Below, in pieces: positions 45,036-64,000 of a stretch of DNA of 64,000 bases (its first letter is position 1; each line of letters begins with the position of its first letter). The notes under the pieces were generated by a model. That model was not told where the DNA came from. It saw only the letters and a program-made list of their open reading frames with translations, and searched no databases. The stretch is from Nereocystis luetkeana. Its lineage: Eukaryota; Sar; Phaeophyceae; Laminariales; Laminariaceae. Location of the stretch: NCBI GenBank assembly GCA_031213475.1, contig JARUPZ010000027.1:4623330-4687329 (forward strand). Reading direction: 5' to 3'. The position numbers and the translations under genes are program-made.

Positions 45036-46550
45036 TTTTTTTCCGGTCCGGTGTTTCTCTTATTATTACCGGTACGTTGGCGTCTCACTATAGGTTTCCT
45101 AATTTTGCGATCATATTTGCTTGGCCCTTTTAGTTTTTTTCTTTTTTTTCTGTCTCACAGCAGTCTGTGACTACGGAGTAGGGAGCAGTATGTCTCCAGT
45201 ATAGGATACGGATAATAAGGGGATCAGGGCGGACACTGGATGTACTACATACAGTATATACTACTGATGAAAAGAGGTAGTGGGGTAGAAAGAACGAAGA
45301 CAACACAGCACAAACCATCACATACATACATGTGAAGCAAGTAGTTTATTATGAGGAACGACAGGACGTGAGTGAGTAGTATTAATATGTAGTGGTCAAC
45401 ACCTCTTTCTCTCTGGGGATGGATGGATATAGTGATATACCAGGTAGTAGACTTGGTGCATGGGTTTCGTTTTGTTTCCGAGGTTTTCTTCTTTCGGGAA
45501 AGTTATGAGTGATTCATGTTGAAGATCTGACATTTTTTTTTTGTTTTTCTCATCTCATTCATTATCTTCGCACATCTTCTTCTCTCTCTCCTTCCAACTC
45601 GTGACTCAGATCCGGGGTCACATAGCAGGCTCTTCTCCCCCCTTCCCACATGCTGCACATTGTCGGATGGCAAGAGAAATAGTAATAGCGAATCTTCCTA
45701 CGTACCAGGTACGGTATAGCCATTTATTTGCTCACTCTGGTTGGCTAAGGGTACTGATGATGCATTATAAGCGGGCCTAACGAAACCTTCAAGTATTAAA
45801 TTTTACGTACGAAACGTATAGCGCACAGCAGTCTATCCAAGCCACACAGCATCCCGGGCGGCCCGAATCACAACCTAAAAAAGTATTTCCAAGCACAGCC
45901 TCCAAGCCGCCGAATCAACCCAGAAGAGTCTTACCAAGCACCACAGCATCCTATCTATGTATTATAGGGGACTGATCACTGTGGCTTAGGGTTCCGAATA
46001 GGGGCTATCAAGGGGTGACCACGCCTCTGAATGTTCCAAGTATGTTACAAATATACGTACGAAGCATCATACAGCAGCAGCAGTAGCACGTGATATTAGC
46101 ACCTATCCGTTGGGCGGATACGATCTGCACCCCAAACCGACTTTCCTTTATTTATCGTTTACGTATGAGATAGAGGAAGTAACGTAGCAACGAGCCTTTT
46201 GGTTAAAAGATCTCCCCTGAAACCCTGATGCTGATTAGTTTATTTCAAATACTGCATGCTGTACTTTCGTGTGGTTTCTCTCGGCACACCTGTCTTACCA
46301 CCGCAGCTCTAATTAGTTCTTACCACTGCAGCTCTGATTATCGACTACATACATGTTGAACACTGCTGAGACACGAGATATGTGCGAGATTGCCGTTGCG
46401 TTTCCAGCTCGTTCAAGCAGTAAGTACAGTACATTGCGCCCCTATTCGAACATCCTTATTTTATTTTTGAAACCCAACCTCACCAACATGTTCTTGTTCT
46501 TGCGTGTTGCGCGATACTCGCGCACTCCACCCTCAACTACGTCTGCTGTG
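45036..46550. other. No recognised gene; one SINE S2 fragment
   Basis: 45540-45650 is a SINE S2 fragment in minus orientation (CATTATCTTCGCACATCTTC, ACTCAGATCCGGGGTCACAT). TACCAGGTA at 45438 and 45703, TATTAATA at 45380. The rest holds nothing recognisable. Confidence 0.6.
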
Positions 46551-46555
46551 CAGCG

Positions 46556-46562
46556 TATATAA
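46556..46562 (+). promoter_or_regulatory. Possible TATA box for the MULE-derived gene
   Basis: TATATAA in CAGCGTATATAATCAGACC, 92 bp upstream of the ATG at 46654. Position is plausible; no other core element seen. Confidence 0.35.
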
Positions 46563-46653
46563 TCAGACCACATCAGAGATAGTCTCCAGAAGGTAACACG
46601 CCGGACGAAGGCCTTCACACTGCAAACCAGCGAGAAGGCCCCCAGCGTGAAAC

Positions 46654-61560
<14,907 letters not shown>

Positions 61561-61564
61561 ACTG

Positions 61565-63290
61565 ATTGAGTGAGAAAATAGCAAATAGGGGACAGGCGGG
61601 CGGGCAGGATGCGGTGTTCTGTTTGGGCGAGAGAGGTTGGCGAAGAGGAAGGGGGCACAGACAGGCACGCAACGATGCATGCGTGTGATGTTGGATTGCC
61701 ATGAGGGGGAGGGGGCACGCTCGCACACACGCACGCACGCACGCACGCACGCACGCACGTAATGTAATGCGTGTTTTGTCTCCGGGTGACGGAAGTTTGC
61801 CGGGGGGGGGGGGGGGCAAGCGTAATATGCGGGGTTTTTTGTTCGGGTGGTGAAATTGCCGTGGTTCTTTGGCTAGAGGGAGCACGTATATGTATGTTGC
61901 GCGTGGTGCGGTTGGGTGAGAGGTTGCCAGGGGAGGAGCAAACGCATGATGCGTGTTGTTGATAGGTGTGGGCTTGGGGATAGACGCTTGTGGACAAACC
62001 GGGGGGGTGGCGAGTTGTTGTGGCGGGGGGGGTTCTCACAGGTCGGGTCGAAGCTCGCGGGTCAGGTCAGGTGAGGTCGGGTCGGGTGACGGTGACCGGG
62101 CCCGATCCGTGATATTCTGATAACCTCCGGATCCGGCCCGACCCGATCCGACCGAACCCAAACCAACCCGTGAGATTCCGTAAAACTTCCTCCTCACCCA
62201 ACCCGCAGAGCCATGACCCGTGAAGTTGTCTGTCTTGTCGTTTTGTCGTTTGTAGCTCCTCGCGTCATGTGCTCCTTCTCGTGCTCGTGCTCCTGGCGCT
62301 CCCCTTGTATCTATTAAAAAAAAATTATATATTGTGCATTGCTGCATCGCGTGTGGGATTGAGCCAGGCTCGGTCTAAGCACGCCATGCCTCGTAGCTAT
62401 ATAGCGAGCACTTGTACCTCGCCAGGCATCGGACCGCTTCATTTATAGTATCGTAGCGGCCATGCCTGCAGCAGCAGTGGTAGCAGCCCTTGTGCTTCAT
62501 CGGACTTAGCTTGTGTAACGTGGGGGTGGTGTGGGATCTGACGCGGTCTCACGAGCTTTCTGGATTATGTGTGGCGGGTGTTTGGTATGTTTCTGTGTAA
62601 CGATGGTCCACCACTACAAACACGGGTGGGCTTATGTGGTAAGCAGAACCCGCGATGGGCCCCAAAACCTAGGGCCGGGGCACTGAAACAGTATGTACTG
62701 GCGGTAGCAATCTACTGGTTGACCTGGTCAGTATATTCGCGAGTACTTTTTGTCGTACGTACGCCCAAGAAACACGCCATAGTATAGTACGGAAACCCAC
62801 CACTTGCGTTTCGGGAGGAGAGAGGAGAGACAATACACTGCGGCAATCCAGTGTACTGGTTGATTTTGACGGTAGTACAATCGGTATTGATGGAGTCAGC
62901 CAGTGCCCAGCCTTGCCGAAACCGTGTCTCCCTTCATGTTCAGACACCATGTTCAGTCCAAATCGCTATACCAGGTGTACGGTAACGGTCTTTTCCCGTG
63001 AGAGGCGTGTGTAGGCGTTTTTTTGTACGCCTCTGTATTTTATTTATTTATTCCATGTCTTTCGTGTTGGAACATACAGCAGACGCTGATTTCACGTCTC
63101 TGTGTGTATACTATTACTATGTATCCCATGCCGGCCGGTGCGCGATATACACACGGCCCTTGGCAGCCGAGGGGCGCAGGGTATGATAGCGTGGACACTT
63201 GAGGGCCACAGGAAATTTCCGGGAAAGAAGGGTAAAGGTTGACAAGAGGTCGTACATGCAACTATGCATACCAAGTATTATTATACGTGT
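61565..63290. other. No recognised gene
   Basis: Contains CGCA repeats (61715-61758), a G-run (61801-61815), an ACCCG/GGTCGGGT tract (62040-62170) and nothing coding that I recognise. Confidence 0.6.
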
Positions 63291-63299
63291 TTTAACGCC

Positions 63300-63470
63300 C
63301 TCGTATTGGAATATGTCAGGAAACATGTCAAGCAAGCACAGGGCAAAAACGTGCTCTGTCAAGCTGTCAACGGTGCAGGGCCGAGTGTTCCACACTAGAA
63401 GCTATTAATAGTAGTTTGGTGTCAGTCAAGGCATGCCAAGGCAAAAGTTGCTGTCAGTCAAGGAGGTAAA
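63300..63470 (+). repeat. Repeat family J, copy 3
   Basis: GTCAGGAAACATGTCAAGCA, CCGAGTGTTCCACACTAGAA, GCTATTAATAGTAGTTTGGT, CAAGGCAAAAGTTGCTGTC. Confidence 0.65.
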
Positions 63471-63546
63471 AACGCTGTTTTTTTGCCTCTTGTTTCGTAA
63501 ACGTTTTTCGGTGCACCCTGTGTGGCGGCCGGGTAAAAATGGTATT

Positions 63547-63649
63547 TTAACCCTTTCCGGACCGCAGCCCCGTTTTGGGGACAAACTGCTTGAAATTTGA
63601 CTGGTTTGTCCCCAAAACGGGGCTGCGGTTTTTTTTTTTAAGGGGTTAA
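63547..63649. mobile_element. MITE family A, copy 17
   Basis: TTAACCCTTTCCGGACCGCA ... GGGGCTGCGG, T-run, AAGGGGTTAA; TTAA on both sides. Confidence 0.9.
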
Positions 63650-63863
63650 GGCTGCACGTGCCTTCGACGAGCATTGTTATATTTTGTAACCCCACGTGTT
63701 CTCCGTTTTGTCTTCGCTTTTTTTTTCGTTTGACTGGTTTTGTCCCCAAAACGGGGCTGCGGTTTTTTTTTTAAGGGGTTAAGGCTGCACGTGCCTTCGA
63801 CGAGCATTGTTATATTTTGTAACCCCCACGTGTTCTCCGTTTTGTCTTCGCTTTTTTTTTTTT
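63599..63863. repeat. 132-bp tandem duplication containing half a MITE
   Basis: 63599-63730 is repeated nearly exactly at 63731-63863 (GACTGGTTTTGTCCCCAAAA through TTTTGTCTTCGC and a T-run). The second copy therefore has only the right arm of the MITE. Confidence 0.85.
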
Positions 63864-63936
63864 TGGCGAGGCGATTTCCGCGCTTGAGGTAGGGACGAGC
63901 TTCTTGCTTCTAGAGACTCGAGAAGTTGCGGTGCAG

Positions 63937-63977
63937 GAGGGGGGGGTGGGTGGGGGGGGGGGGGGGGTGGGGGGGGT
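63937..63977. repeat. G-run cluster at window end
   Basis: Several G-runs up to 13 interrupted by T. Confidence 0.9.
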
Positions 63978-64000
63978 CTCGACTCTGTGAAATAAAAAAA

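Overview
The window is eukaryotic nuclear DNA. It has spliced genes with GT-AG introns and one GC-AG intron, tRNA-derived SINEs, LINE tails, MITEs, long homopolymer and microsatellite tracts, and short TTAGGG tracts. The LINE tail protein and the Mutator-like (MULE) protein resemble families I know from brown algae (Ectocarpus-type stramenopiles), so a brown alga or close relative is my best guess; this is inference. A run of 100 N at 58901-59000 marks a scaffold gap.

Layout: 1-3.8 kb is mostly unassigned, with a possible decayed coding stretch on the minus strand near 1-1.6 kb. 3.9-9.7 kb holds two inverted copies of a 1.1 kb repeat flanking a 5'-truncated LINE. 9.7-12.9 kb holds CAG-rich repeats and a TA-flanked MITE. 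13.0-17.5 kb (+) carries the 3' exons of a CCDC93-like gene (CCC/Commander endosomal recycling complex). 17.5-22.9 kb is repeats, including an 84-bp minisatellite. 23.3-34.5 kb (-) is a complete seven-exon WDR82/Swd2 gene whose introns are full of MITEs and tandem repeats. 34.5-40.2 kb has no convincing gene. 40.26-41.13 kb is an intact non-autonomous PIF/Harbinger element with 39-bp terminal inverted repeats and TAA target duplication. 41.4-46.5 kb holds LINE fragments and other repeats. 46.65-61.56 kb (+) carries collinear exons of a MULE transposase-derived gene with very large introns containing nested elements. The rest is repeats.

The most unusual signal is at the smallest scale. The 9-mer TACCAGGTA/TACCTGGTA occurs about 31 times and TATTAATA about 18 times, where roughly 0.5 and 1 are expected. 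Comparing duplicated repeats inside the window shows these words arise as precise insertions at a pre-existing TA (TA becomes TA-TTAA-TA or TA-CCWGG-TA). TATTAATA is what excision of the TA-flanked MITE family (ends TT...AA) would leave, and TACCWGGTA looks like the footprint of a second, unidentified TA-targeting element. The window therefore appears to record heavy cut-and-paste transposition as micro-scars.

The two host genes (CCDC93, WDR82) are unrelated in function and simply lie in a transposon-rich region. No CRISPR array, rRNA gene or free-standing tRNA gene was seen.
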